Origin: Candidatus Alistipes faecigallinarum
GTDB taxonomy: Bacteria > Bacteroidota > Bacteroidia > Bacteroidales > Rikenellaceae
Reading direction: 5' to 3'
DNA length: 58,686 nt
Assembly (NCBI GenBank): GCA_019115605.1
Contig: DXDG01000026.1
Location: forward strand, 1 to 58,686
Part shown: one piece after another, positions 51,045 through 58,686 of the stretch
How the letters are laid out: each line of letters opens with the position of its first letter
Position numbering within the stretch: position 1 is the first letter of the stretch
Made by a program: the position numbers and the translations under genes
Notes under the pieces: model-generated
What the model saw: the letters and a program-made list of their open reading frames with translations, nothing else
What the model was told of the DNA's origin: nothing
Database searches by the model: none

Positions 51045-51632
51045 TTACTCGCGGATGATTTTCACCTCGCCGCCCTCGCCGAACGCAATGATCGAGGAGG
51101 CCTTGCGGGTGGGTTTGCCTTCGAAACGGGGATTCACGACGAAATCCACGCCGTCGATGATCTCCCGGGCCACCTCGTCGAGTCCCGCAGGGGTTGCGCA
51201 GCCCGAGATGTTGGCCGAGGTCGAGACGATCGGGCGCTTCAGCCCGCGCAGCAGCAGCTGGCAGAAGGCGTGGTCGGGAACCCGCACGCCGAGCGTCCCC
51301 TCGTCGGGGATGAGGTTCTCGGCGACGCCCGCAGCCCCCGGAAGGATCAGCGTCAGCGGCTTGGTCGCCAGCTCCATCACCTCGAAGGCGATGGCCGGAG
51401 TCCGGTTCACATAGCGCACGGTCATGTCGGCCGAGGCGCACAGCACGAGCATCGACTTCTTGTTCTCGCTGCGCTTGAGGCGGTAGATCCGCTCCACGGC
51501 CGCGGCATTCGTCGCGTCGCACCCCAGACCCCAGACCGTATCGGTGGGATAGAGGATAATGCCCCCCTCGCGCAGGATGCGCACGGCCTCGGCGGCCTCC
51601 TGCTGCATTTCGGTCGAAACGGTTGTCTTCAT
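51045..51632 (-). CDS. tsaC: L-threonylcarbamoyladenylate synthase
   Basis: A 195-residue Sua5/YciO/YrdC-domain protein. It makes threonylcarbamoyl-AMP, the first step of the t6A37 tRNA modification. Motifs: GGIILYPTDTVWGLGCDATN, RIYRLKRSENKKSMLVL, KPLTLILPG, RVPDHAFCQLLL and STSANISGCATP. The length fits the short TsaC class without the C-terminal Sua5 domain. It starts seven bases after the VOC gene stop. Confidence 0.94.
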   Translation of the reverse strand: MKTTVSTEMQQEAAEAVRILREGGIILYPTDTVWGLGCDATNAAAVERIYRLKRSENKKSMLVLCASADMTVRYVNRTPAIAFEVMELATKPLTLILPGAAGVAENLIPDEGTLGVRVPDHAFCQLLLRGLKRPIVSTSANISGCATPAGLDEVAREIIDGVDFVVNPRFEGKPTRKASSIIAFGEGGEVKIIRE

Positions 51633-51639
51633 GGCGTCC

Positions 51640-52020
51640 TTACTTCAACGGAAGCACTTCGATCCAGTAGTCGTCCGGGTCGTTGATGAAATAGAGCCCC
51701 ATCTCGTGGTTCTCGAAGCATACCCAGCCGCGCGAACGGTGGTACTCGCGCACGGCATCGTAGTCGCCCGCCACGCGGATGCAGAGGTGGCTCTCGTTTT
51801 CGCCCAGCTCGTAGGGCGCGGCGGCGTGGTCGCGCAGCCAGGTCAGCTCGAGCTTGAAGGGCGATACCCCGTCGCCCACGAAGACCAGCTCGTAGGAGCC
51901 GTCGGCGGCCTTCTGCCGGCTGATCTCCTTGAGGCCCAGCGCCTCGTCGTAGAAGCGCAGGCTCCGCCCGAGATCGGTAACGTTGATGTTGAAGTGGTCG
52001 AATCTGCCTTTGATTTCCAT
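51640..52020 (-). CDS. VOC-family (glyoxalase-like) protein
   Basis: A 126-residue single-module vicinal-oxygen-chelate protein: FDHFNINVTDLGRSLRFYDEALGL, FKLELTWLRDH, HLCIRVAGDYDAVREYHR and LYFINDPDDYWIEVLPL, with the usual metal-ligand positions His (FDHFNI), Glu (LELTW), His (SHLCI) and Glu (WIEV). This fits lactoylglutathione-lyase-like enzymes; the substrate is unproven. ATG 52020 begins the first motif and follows a -7 element by 23 bases. First gene of VOC-tsaC-thioesterase. Confidence 0.88.
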   Translation of the reverse strand: MEIKGRFDHFNINVTDLGRSLRFYDEALGLKEISRQKAADGSYELVFVGDGVSPFKLELTWLRDHAAAPYELGENESHLCIRVAGDYDAVREYHRSRGWVCFENHEMGLYFINDPDDYWIEVLPLK

Positions 52021-52043
52021 AATTGTCGTCGGTTTATCGCGCA

Positions 52044-52051
52044 CAAAGTTA
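52044..52051 (-). promoter_or_regulatory. -7 promoter element for VOC-tsaC-thioesterase
   Basis: On the minus strand the sequence is TAACTTTG, a perfect TAnnTTTG, 23 bases before ATG 52020. Confidence 0.75.
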
Positions 52052-52082
52052 CGCAAACTTTGTGAATTTTTCCGGAATTGTG

Positions 52083-52090
52083 TACCTTTG
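52083..52090 (+). promoter_or_regulatory. -7 promoter element for yebC
   Basis: TACCTTTG is a perfect TAnnTTTG, 36 bases before ATG 52127 and back to back with the VOC element. Confidence 0.75.
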
Positions 52091-52126
52091 CACATCAAAA
52101 GAAAAAACAGATAAAAAGATAATCGT

Positions 52127-52852
52127 ATGGGAAGAGCCTTTGAGTATCGCAAAGCGAGAAAACTGAAGCGCTGGGGACACATGGCCCGCACGTTCACCAA
52201 ACTGGGTAAGGAGATCGAAATCGCCGTCAAGGCCGGAGGTTCCGACCCGTCGGGAAACACCCGCCTGCGCATTCTGATCCAGAACGCCAAGGCCGAGAAC
52301 ATGCCCAAGGAGAACATCGAGCGTGCCATCAAGCGTGCCACCGAGAAGGACGCCGCCGATTACAAGGAGGTCATCTACGAAGGATACGGCCCCCACGGCA
52401 TCGCCTTCCTCGTGGAGACGGCCACCGACAACACGAACCGTACGGTTGCCAACATCCGCATGCACTTCAACAAGTGCGGCGGCACGCTGGGCAACAGCGG
52501 CTCGGTGGGCTTTCTCTTCGAGCACAAGTGCGTCTTCAAGTTCCGCCCCACCGCAGGAGCCGATCCCGAGGAGCTGGAGCTCGAGATGATCGACCTGGGA
52601 GTGGACGAGTTCTACCCCGAGGAGGACGGTATCACGGTATACGCTCCCTACGAGTCGTTCGGAGCCATCCAGAAGTGGCTCGACGACAAGGGCTTCGAGA
52701 TCGTATCGGGTGAGTCGGTACGCATCCCGACCGACACGAAGGAGCTCGACGCCGAAGGCCGCGAGTCGGTCGAGAAGCTCGTCGAGCGACTCGAGGAGGA
52801 CGACGACGTAACCAACGTCTACCACACGATGAAGGAGCCCGACGAGGAGTAA
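52127..52852 (+). CDS. yebC: YebC/PmpR-family protein (TACO1 family)
   Basis: A 241-residue, full-length three-domain protein: MGRAFEYRKARKLKRWGHMARTFTKLGKEI, RLRILIQNAKAENMPKENIERAIKRATEKD, YEGYGPHGIAFLVETATDNTNRTVANIRMHFNKCGGTLGNSGSVGFLF, with an acidic C-terminus. The family has been described as a DNA-binding regulator and more recently as a translation factor relieving ribosome stalling; the sequence does not distinguish these. Monocistronic, with its own promoter and terminator. Confidence 0.95.
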   Translation: MGRAFEYRKARKLKRWGHMARTFTKLGKEIEIAVKAGGSDPSGNTRLRILIQNAKAENMPKENIERAIKRATEKDAADYKEVIYEGYGPHGIAFLVETATDNTNRTVANIRMHFNKCGGTLGNSGSVGFLFEHKCVFKFRPTAGADPEELELEMIDLGVDEFYPEEDGITVYAPYESFGAIQKWLDDKGFEIVSGESVRIPTDTKELDAEGRESVEKLVERLEEDDDVTNVYHTMKEPDEE

Positions 52853-52871
52853 TCCCGAGGGGAGTATATGC

Positions 52872-52904
52872 AAAAAGGACGTGCTTCGAGCACGTCCTTT
52901 TTTT
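52872..52904 (+). terminator. Rho-independent terminator after yebC
   Basis: A stem AAAAAGGACGTGCT with its complement, loop TCG, merging into a long T-run. It begins 19 bases after the stop and would also work on the minus strand for the converging gene. Confidence 0.9.
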
Positions 52905-52924
52905 ATTCCATCCGGCGAAAGGGA

Positions 52925-55321
52925 TCAGAAGGGATAACCCACGCCGAAGTTGAGCGCCGTATTCTTCCACTTGAAGTTGTGGATCCACCGCTCGCCCGCG
53001 GGATTGTTCGGGTTGTGCAGCTGGATACCCCAGTCGAGGCGCAGCACGGCGAACTTGATGTCGAAGCGCAGGCCCAGACCGGTATTGAATCCCAGCTGGT
53101 TGTAGAAACGGTCGAAACGGAAGACCGCGGCATCGGCATACTCCGTGGGATTCTGGCGGATGTACCAGATGTTGCCCAGGTCGAAGAACGTCGCGCCGTG
53201 GACGATGCCCCAGATCGGGAAGCGCAGCTCGAGGTTCGCCTCGAGCTTCACGTCGCCCGTCTGCACGGGAAACGAACTGTGCGGGTCGAGCACCGAGCCC
53301 TGGCCGAGGGTTCGGGGCGCCCAGCCGCGCATGCCGTTGCTGCCGCCGCAGTAGAACTGCCGGTCGAAAGGTACCGAGGAGGAGTTGCCGTAGGCCATCG
53401 CCACACCGCCGTAGAGGTGCCCTACGAGCGCCGTCTTCTCACCCAGCATGACCTTCCGGCTGACGCTCAGGTCCGTACGGAAATACTGCGCATAGGGTAT
53501 TCCGAAGATCGTATAGTGTCCGTCTGCACGGGAGGGCGCGAAGAAGAGGTGCTCGACCCCGTCGATCAGGTTGCCTGCAGTCTCCAGATTGAAGCGGATG
53601 CTCGTGGCGTTGCCGTCGGGATTCCGGCGCTGGTTGTTGTAGCTGTACCCGAACGACAGGCCGCCGATGAACTGCGTGTTGAAGCTCTCGAGCAGGTAGC
53701 GGTTCGGTGTGAGCTCCTCGCCCTCCGAATCGGGGTTGTCCACCATGAGGAACGAGACGTCGAGATCCGTCACGTCGACCACGTTGATGTCCACGGGGCG
53801 CAGCGAGAAGGAGGAGTAGCTGTTGTTGGACCACAGGTAGGTGATGCCGGCACTCGACAGCGTGCGGCGGTAGTAGGGACGGTCCTGGAAGTTGATCGAC
53901 AGCTCGACCTTCGTGCGGGGCTGGTTCACCGATTCGAAACGTCCGGCACGCCACGGCAGCAGGAAGCGCGGGAAGGTCAGCGAGGTGGTAACGCCAAACT
54001 CCGTTGCGCGCTTCTTCTTGGCGTCGGGCGCCTTCATGAACTCATAACCCGTCGTGAAGGAGATGTCGAAGGACTCGGCACCCCGGAAGATATTGCGGTT
54101 CTGATAGCCCACCGTGGCCTTCAGTCCGTAGAAACTCGAGGTTGTGCTCCCTTCGAGATCGATCTTGAAACTCTGCCGCAGGGTCGGCGTGCAGAGGATG
54201 TTGCAGGTCAGGGCTCCCTCGCGGAGGGGCGGCAGCGCCAGCGTATCGGCCGACGGATCCGCCGTGGCGGGCTGCCGCGCGGCGGGTGCCTGCTCCTCAA
54301 AGGAGATCCTCGCACTCTTGAAATACCCCAGCGACATCAGTTCGGAGTAGGTGCGGCTCACCTGCGAGGCGTTGTAGATGCAGCCCGGATCGAGCGGAAT
54401 GGTCTGCCGCAGCACCGAGGGGCGGACATTGGGCCGGCCGTCGTAGACGATGTTCAGGCCCCGGTAGGAGAGCGTGTCGAGCCGCCGGAGCAGCGTCGTG
54501 TCCTGGCGCAGGGCCGTGGGATCGAAGTCCGGGAAGAGGTTGATCCGGTCGATGCGGTAGACCGTATTGTCATCCATGCGGGCGCGGCCCTGCTCGTCAT
54601 ACCCCGCCAGATTGCGCCGCACGACCATGCGCAGCTTCACCCGCCGGTCGCCCGCAAGCGTGTCGGCCCGGAAGACGATCTGATTGACCGAAAAGTTGTA
54701 GTATCCGCGGTCGCGGAGGTAGGCCGTGATGCGTTCGCGCTCGTCGTCGAGCACCGCCACGTCGAAGATATCCCCCCGGTGCAGCAGCGTTCCGGCCGTA
54801 TCGGGAAGAATCAGCCGCGCAAGGGTGCTGTCGCGAAACACGTAGGCCACCGTATCGATGCGGTAGGGATCGCCCTGGAAGGTGCGGAAGGTTACCTTCG
54901 CCCGCCGGCGCCGCGAGACGGTGTCCACCTCGCATACGGCCCGCGACGAAAAGAAGCCCTTCGAGTCCATGTAGACCTTGAGATTGCGTATGCTCCGCGC
55001 CGTGAGCGACGGGTCGAAGAGCACGGGAGCCTCGCCGACACGGCGTTTCCAGTTGTTCCAGCCGTTCTCCTTCGCGGGGTTCGCCTGCCCGTAGAGCCAG
55101 ACGTAGAAGTTGGTGCCCAGCAGCCGCTTGTTGGGGGTCTGCCGGACATATTTCCCGAGTTCCGAGGCGGTGATCCGCTCCTCGCGGGGCACCGAACGGT
55201 CCTCCTCGATGCGGACCTTCTGCAGGTAGTAGCTTCCCTCGGGCAGCTGCCGCGTAACGCTGCAGGCCGAGCCGGCAAGGCCCAGCACGACGGCTGCAAC
55301 GATACGACAGATCTTCCGCAC
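52925..55321 (-). CDS. TamL-type BamA/TamA-family outer-membrane lipoprotein
   Basis: A 798-residue Omp85-superfamily protein with a lipoprotein signal peptide (Cys20 in LAGSAC, then SVTRQLPEGSYYLQKVRI, the Bacteroidota TamL start). POTRA-like repeats (~25-430, for example RKVTFRTFQGDPYRIDTV-type) lead into a surface-antigen barrel (~430-798) ending GVGYPF. The family works with an inner-membrane TamB-like partner in outer-membrane assembly or lipid transport. No tamB is visible within the window. It starts 14 bases after the nitroreductase stop, probably cotranscribed. Confidence 0.88.
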   Translation of the reverse strand: MRKICRIVAAVVLGLAGSACSVTRQLPEGSYYLQKVRIEEDRSVPREERITASELGKYVRQTPNKRLLGTNFYVWLYGQANPAKENGWNNWKRRVGEAPVLFDPSLTARSIRNLKVYMDSKGFFSSRAVCEVDTVSRRRRAKVTFRTFQGDPYRIDTVAYVFRDSTLARLILPDTAGTLLHRGDIFDVAVLDDERERITAYLRDRGYYNFSVNQIVFRADTLAGDRRVKLRMVVRRNLAGYDEQGRARMDDNTVYRIDRINLFPDFDPTALRQDTTLLRRLDTLSYRGLNIVYDGRPNVRPSVLRQTIPLDPGCIYNASQVSRTYSELMSLGYFKSARISFEEQAPAARQPATADPSADTLALPPLREGALTCNILCTPTLRQSFKIDLEGSTTSSFYGLKATVGYQNRNIFRGAESFDISFTTGYEFMKAPDAKKKRATEFGVTTSLTFPRFLLPWRAGRFESVNQPRTKVELSINFQDRPYYRRTLSSAGITYLWSNNSYSSFSLRPVDINVVDVTDLDVSFLMVDNPDSEGEELTPNRYLLESFNTQFIGGLSFGYSYNNQRRNPDGNATSIRFNLETAGNLIDGVEHLFFAPSRADGHYTIFGIPYAQYFRTDLSVSRKVMLGEKTALVGHLYGGVAMAYGNSSSVPFDRQFYCGGSNGMRGWAPRTLGQGSVLDPHSSFPVQTGDVKLEANLELRFPIWGIVHGATFFDLGNIWYIRQNPTEYADAAVFRFDRFYNQLGFNTGLGLRFDIKFAVLRLDWGIQLHNPNNPAGERWIHNFKWKNTALNFGVGYPF

Positions 55322-55335
55322 GGGATTCAGCGGTT

Positions 55336-56085
55336 TCAGTTGTTGTTGAAGAAGCCCTTCTCCTTAAGCAGCGCGAAGTAGGACTGCGAGATGGCCAGGT
55401 TGTCGCGCCGCACGTAGCGCCGCTCGGTGAAGATCCGCGCCAGGTTGGGCAGGCCGTTCTCCTCCAGAAGCCGCTTCGTCTCGGCCGACTCCTCCCGTTC
55501 GGCCCACAGCTCGTCGATCTCGGCGGCCGTGTAGTCCGTATACTTCTCGTAGTGGACCACCGCTTCGAGCGGCAGCCGGTCGGTCAGCACCGGCGACTCG
55601 TCGGGATAGCCCACGACGATCGTCGTCAGGGGGATCACCCCCTTCGGGAGTTCGAGGATCCGTGCAATCTCGGCGGCCGTGTAGATCGTCGTGCCGAGGA
55701 TGCAGATGCCCAGTCCGTGCAGCTCGGCCTCGATGCAGAAGTTCTGCGCAGCCAGCAGGGCATCGGTCGAGGCGTTCAGGAACCAGGCGAAGTTGTCGTA
55801 GGCGGGCTCCGCCTCGCGCTGCTCGCACCACATCGAGAAGCGGTGCACGTCGGCGCAGACCGTAACCAGGCAGGGCGCCTCACGCACCATCGGCTGGTTG
55901 AAGTGGCACGGCGCCAGGCGTTCGCGCAACGCCTCCTCGCGCGTTACGACGAGCGAATAGAGCTGCATGTTGCCGCACGTCGAGGCCCGCGTCGCCGCTT
56001 CGAGACAGTCGCGCAAAGTCTCTGCGGGAATCGGGGTCGGACGGAACTTGCGAATCGAACGATGCTTGAAAAGCGCACTTTTCAT
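55336..56085 (-). CDS. Nitroreductase-family FMN oxidoreductase
   Basis: A 249-residue protein: the N-terminal FMN-binding HRSIRKFRPTPIPAETLRDCLEAATRASTCGNMQLYSLVV, AAQNFCIEAELHGLGICILGTTIY and PLTTIVVGYPDESP. This fits NfsA/FRP-like oxygen-insensitive NAD(P)H reductases. The C-terminal extension (~200-249, RRYVRRDNLAISQSYFALLKEKGF) is longer than in minimal members. ATG 56085 starts at the conserved region; a longer in-frame start at 56205 would cross the -7 element. The physiological substrate is unknown. Confidence 0.9.
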   Translation of the reverse strand: MKSALFKHRSIRKFRPTPIPAETLRDCLEAATRASTCGNMQLYSLVVTREEALRERLAPCHFNQPMVREAPCLVTVCADVHRFSMWCEQREAEPAYDNFAWFLNASTDALLAAQNFCIEAELHGLGICILGTTIYTAAEIARILELPKGVIPLTTIVVGYPDESPVLTDRLPLEAVVHYEKYTDYTAAEIDELWAEREESAETKRLLEENGLPNLARIFTERRYVRRDNLAISQSYFALLKEKGFFNNN

Positions 56086-56160
56086 GGAACGGATAGCTTT
56101 TAAAGTCAGTGTTGAACGGGTCGCGCCACGATCCCGAAGGGAGAGCGCGGATATTTTTCG

Positions 56161-56168
56161 CAAAATTA
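56161..56168 (-). promoter_or_regulatory. -7 promoter element for nitroreductase-tamL
   Basis: On the minus strand the sequence is TAATTTTG, a perfect TAnnTTTG, 75 bases before ATG 56085. Confidence 0.65.
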
Positions 56169-56190
56169 GCAAAACTTTTAGAAGTTTTAC

Positions 56191-56198
56191 TATTTTTG
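56191..56198 (+). promoter_or_regulatory. -7 promoter element for dapF, deciding its GTG start
   Basis: TATTTTTG is a perfect TAnnTTTG, 24 bases before GTG 56223. The only upstream in-frame ATG (56109) lies before the promoter. Confidence 0.75.
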
Positions 56199-56222
56199 TC
56201 CTCACATAACCACACCACCGAA

Positions 56223-57029
56223 GTGCTGACAGAGTTCGCCAAATACGAAGGGGCCGGCAACGACTTCATCCTGATCGACAACCGCGAGGGAGGCTTCACG
56301 CCCGATCCGCAACGGATCGCACGGCTCTGCGACCGACACTTCGGCATCGGGGCCGACGGGCTGATGACCCTTGCGCGCAGCACCGAGGAGGACTGCACGA
56401 TGCGCTACTTCAATGCCGACGGTTCGGAAGGCGAGATGTGCGGCAACGGAGCCCGCTGCTTCGCCCTCTTTGCCGAGCACCTCGGCGTAGGCGGCGAGCA
56501 CAAGTACTTCGCGGCAGCCGACGGCCTGCATACGGCGACCATCCGCCGCACGAAGGGGCTGGAGGGCCTCGTGGAGTTGAGCATGGGCGATGTCGGGCAG
56601 ATCCGCAGCGGCGCGGGGTGGTGGTTCCTCAATACGGGAGTCCCCCACTACGTCGAATTTGTCGAGGAGCTCGACGCAGTCGATGTCTGCGGCCGCGGCC
56701 GCACGATCCGCTACGACACGGCGCGTTTTCCGCAGGGCACGAACGTCAATTTCGTCCGCATCACGGGCGAGGGACGCATCTCCGTGCGCACCTACGAGCG
56801 GGGCGTCGAGGCCGAGACGCTCGCCTGCGGCACGGGAGCCACGGCGGCAGCCATCATTACGAACTTCGCCTTCCAGCCCGCAACGACCCGTTATGAAATC
56901 TCCGTTCCCGGAGGCGTGCTTTCGGTACGCTTTTCGCGGGAACCCCATACGGAACACTACACGAACATCCGCCTCACGGGCCCGGCGCGGCGCGTTTTCG
57001 AGGGGAGGTTCGAAACCGAAAATTTCTAA
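56223..57029 (+). CDS. dapF: Diaminopimelate epimerase
   Basis: A 268-residue enzyme converting LL- to meso-diaminopimelate for peptidoglycan and lysine. The two catalytic cysteines are visible in EMCGNGARC and ETLACGTGATA. The family start reads FAKYEGAGNDFILIDN, and NTGVPHYVEFV and GTNVNFVRI follow. I start it at GTG 56223, four codons before the conserved FAKYEGAGND, because the promoter sits just upstream. It heads a short run with a small acidic protein and an alpha/beta hydrolase. Confidence 0.94.
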   Translation: MLTEFAKYEGAGNDFILIDNREGGFTPDPQRIARLCDRHFGIGADGLMTLARSTEEDCTMRYFNADGSEGEMCGNGARCFALFAEHLGVGGEHKYFAAADGLHTATIRRTKGLEGLVELSMGDVGQIRSGAGWWFLNTGVPHYVEFVEELDAVDVCGRGRTIRYDTARFPQGTNVNFVRITGEGRISVRTYERGVEAETLACGTGATAAAIITNFAFQPATTRYEISVPGGVLSVRFSREPHTEHYTNIRLTGPARRVFEGRFETENF

Positions 57030-57059
57030 CCAACCACCAACAATCCGTTTTTTTCATCC

Positions 57060-57254
57060 ATGAAAACACCGAAGGGAGTTCGCGACCCGCATTCGGACGA
57101 ACTCCGCAAAGCCAAACGCCTCGAACCGATGCGCAAAAGCGGCAAGGACCGGCATGCACTCTACAGCACCCTGCACGACGAGGAGGACGAGGAGTACACC
57201 TACACCCGCCGGGAATCGGCACTCGATTACCTCGACGATGACGACGAGCAGTAA
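57060..57254 (+). CDS. Small highly charged protein of unknown function
   Basis: A 64-residue protein, basic at the N-terminus (KTPKGVRDPHSDELRKAKRLEPMRKSGKDRH) and strongly acidic at the C-terminus (DEEDEEYTYTRRES, DYLDDDDEQ), with no membrane segment. It lies 30 bases after dapF and 15 bases before the hydrolase gene, fitting an operon. Codon use looks like its neighbours and the frame is compact, so I think it is real. It resembles small conserved proteins of unknown function; no role can be named. Confidence 0.65.
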   Translation: MKTPKGVRDPHSDELRKAKRLEPMRKSGKDRHALYSTLHDEEDEEYTYTRRESALDYLDDDDEQ

Positions 57255-57269
57255 AAGTCCATCCATAGC

Positions 57270-58082
57270 ATGACCGAAAAATTCATCATGGCAGGGCCCA
57301 CGGCCCTGCACGTCTGCGACTCGGAGCAGGGCGAGCGGTGCATCGTACTGCTCCACGGCTACCTCGAGTCGCTTCTCGTTTGGGATGATTTCGTCCCGCT
57401 GCTCTACAAACAGCTCCGTGTCGTAACACTCGACCTCCCGGGGCACGGCATCTCGGTCGTTACGGGCGAATGCCATACGATGGAGTTCCTCGCCGACACG
57501 GTGGCCGAAGGCCTCAAGGCGCTGGGCATCCAGCGCTGCACGCTCGTCGGCCACTCGATGGGCGGCTACGTGGCGCTGGCCTTCTGCGAACGCCATCCCG
57601 ACATGCTCGACGGCCTGGTGCTGTTGAGCTCGACGCCCAATCCCGATACGGAGGAGAAGGCCGAGAACCGACGCCGCGAGATCGCCCTCGTACGGGCCGG
57701 AAAGAAGGAGATGCTCGCCCGCGTGGCGCCGGCGGCGGGATTTGCCGAGGAGAACCGCACCCGGATGGCGGATGCAATCGAAGATCTCACCGAGCAGGTC
57801 TTCGTAACCGAGGAGGAGGGCATCGTCGCCCTGCTCAACGGCATGATCGCCCGCAAGGATCAGAACGAGATGCTGCGCCGGACGAAGGTTCCGGTGCTCT
57901 TCATTCTCGGGCGCAAGGACAACTACATCCCCGTGGAGGCGGCCGAGAAGATGGTGGCCGACCATCCCGAGGCGCGCGTTGTCTGGCTCGAACACTCGGG
58001 GCACATGGGATTCCTCGAAGAGCCGGAAGCCACAGCCAAGGCGCTGCTCGACTTTGTCGCCCAGACCGGGAGCAAGGCTTAA
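57270..58082 (+). CDS. Alpha/beta-fold hydrolase
   Basis: A 270-residue cytoplasmic hydrolase with the oxyanion segment [14 protein letters not shown], nucleophile elbow GHSMGG (Ser96), acid Asp217 (LGRKDNYIP) and His245 (EHSGHMGF). This is the general esterase/peptidase-like fold; the substrate is not predictable. It is the last gene of the dapF run and is followed by a strong terminator. Confidence 0.9.
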   Translation: MTEKFIMAGPTALHVCDSEQGERCIVLLHGYLESLLVWDDFVPLLYKQLRVVTLDLPGHGISVVTGECHTMEFLADTVAEGLKALGIQRCTLVGHSMGGYVALAFCERHPDMLDGLVLLSSTPNPDTEEKAENRRREIALVRAGKKEMLARVAPAAGFAEENRTRMADAIEDLTEQVFVTEEEGIVALLNGMIARKDQNEMLRRTKVPVLFILGRKDNYIPVEAAEKMVADHPEARVVWLEHSGHMGFLEEPEATAKALLDFVAQTGSKA

Positions 58083-58134
58083 GGAGGGATCAACCACGCC
58101 CCGGACCGCGGGGAGGGTTGAAAACCGACAGGAC

Positions 58135-58167
58135 AAAACTCCGGAACCGCACGGTTCCGGAGTTTTT
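58135..58167 (+). terminator. Rho-independent terminator after the hydrolase
   Basis: A perfect 14-bp stem (AAAACTCCGGAACC and complement), loop GCAC, ending in a T-run. The 488-base gene-free stretch 58083-58570 holds this terminator, the heptamer repeat, about 170 bases in which I see nothing specific, and the rRNA terminator. Confidence 0.9.
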
Positions 58168-58179
58168 CGTACCATACAG

Positions 58180-58362
58180 CGAGTCGCGCAGGGCGCAGAC
58201 CGCAGACCTCAAGTCGCAGTCGCAAGTCGCAGTCGCAAGTCGCAGTCTGCAAGCCGCAGGTCGCAGGTCGCAAGTCGAAAGCTGCAAGACACAGGCCGCA
58301 AGCCGCAAGTCGCAGGTCGCAAGTCGAAAGCTGCAAGACGCAGGCCGCAGTCCGCAGGCACC
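58180..58362. repeat. Degenerate heptanucleotide tandem repeat (CGCAAGT/CGCAGGT type)
   Basis: About 25 consecutive units of seven bases, variants of CGCAAGT, CGCAGGT, CGCAGTC and CGAAAGC, with occasional six-base units near the left end. A 30-base block is repeated exactly at 58261-58290 and 58310-58339, 49 bases (seven units) apart, pointing to expansion by slippage or unequal exchange. The minus strand keeps an open frame through it with a seven-residue pseudo-periodicity, but no gene start or family is evident. It lies between the hydrolase terminator and the rRNA operon end. Confidence 0.85.
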
Positions 58363-58536
58363 CGTAAACGCAGACTGCTTTCCAGGTTTCCCGAACGCAT
58401 GCAAAAAGGGGTTGGCCGACACGTCCAAGAGGCCAAGAGACCGCGGCATATCCGACAGCCGAGACACGGCGGAGCACCTGCCGCCGGTCGGGCAGACAGG
58501 TACAGACAGCCATAGGGCCGGCAGACCTACAGGCAC

Positions 58537-58567
58537 AAAAAAAGGTCAGATCTTGAGATCTGACCTT
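58537..58567 (-). terminator. Terminator of the leftward rRNA operon
   Basis: A near-perfect palindrome (AAGGTCAGATCT at 58542-58553 with its complement 58556-58567) begins three bases after the 5S 3' end on the minus strand. It is followed by a run of seven T on that strand. Confidence 0.9.
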
Positions 58568-58570
58568 GAA

Positions 58571-58680
<110 letters not shown>

Positions 58681-58686
58681 AAAAGA

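Noticed and set aside
58180..58362. CRISPR array
   Set aside because: Units are seven bases and contiguous, with no spacers and no cas genes nearby.

Overview
The window is a GC-rich (about 60% by eye) chromosomal segment of a Bacteroidota member. It most resembles Alistipes/Rikenellaceae; this is inferred from content and composition, not from a database match. Supporting signs: many genes are preceded by the Bacteroidota -7 promoter element TAnnTTTG instead of a sigma70 -10 box, Shine-Dalgarno sequences are essentially absent, and there are family hallmarks (a CarboxypepD_reg TonB receptor, a DUF6377 regulator, a TamL-type lipoprotein, Skp/OmpH pairs after BamA, a GlcD-GlpC fusion dehydrogenase). 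No phage, transposon, integrase, CRISPR array or tRNA was seen. The window is mostly core genome.

Layout. 1-414 is the 3' end of RNase Y. 610-4537 is a TonB-dependent receptor followed by a surface-type lipoprotein predicted to be a beta-helix. 4599-6594 (minus) is a split ThrE-type amino-acid exporter with a DUF6064 membrane protein, divergent from an HD phosphohydrolase. 7366-13650 (minus) is a metabolic block: FAD/Fe-S dehydrogenase, dihydroorotate dehydrogenase-like protein, gcvT and a GNAT-like protein. 13736-16723 is a large protein joining receiver domains to an ATP-grasp PEP-utilising domain. gdhA follows, then a TlpA-like thioredoxin lipoprotein gene broken by an in-frame TAG. 19693-29296 (minus) is the cell-elongation operon mreB-mreC-mreD-mrdA-rodA, extended tightly by a P-type Ca2+ ATPase and a PAP2 phosphatase carrying an apparent C-terminal barrel. 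gpsA-pgi diverges from mreB.

32070-40674 is the most distinctive part. A membrane-spanning DUF6377 regulator precedes a cluster holding a cytoplasmic Gfo/Idh/MocA oxidoreductase, tatA, a Tat-exported Gfo/Idh/MocA oxidoreductase, a DUF1080 lipoprotein (3-keto-disaccharide hydrolase family), a secreted TIM-barrel epimerase-like protein and tatC. A convergent AraC regulator closes it. The arrangement suggests that the Tat translocon is kept together with its main cargo, a periplasmic oxidative sugar pathway.

40862-46381 (minus) carries envelope assembly and cofactor genes (two Skp/OmpH chaperones, bamA, uppS, NAD kinase). 46497-50556 carries pdxJ, an SGNH esterase, a CCA-adding-type nucleotidyltransferase and an uncharacterised secreted protein. 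50648-52020 (minus) is VOC protein-tsaC-thioesterase, divergent from yebC. 52925-56085 (minus) is a nitroreductase and a TamL/BamA-family lipoprotein, divergent from dapF, a small acidic protein and an alpha/beta hydrolase. The right end holds a degenerate heptanucleotide tandem repeat, then the terminator and 5S rRNA gene of a leftward rRNA operon whose remainder lies beyond the window.
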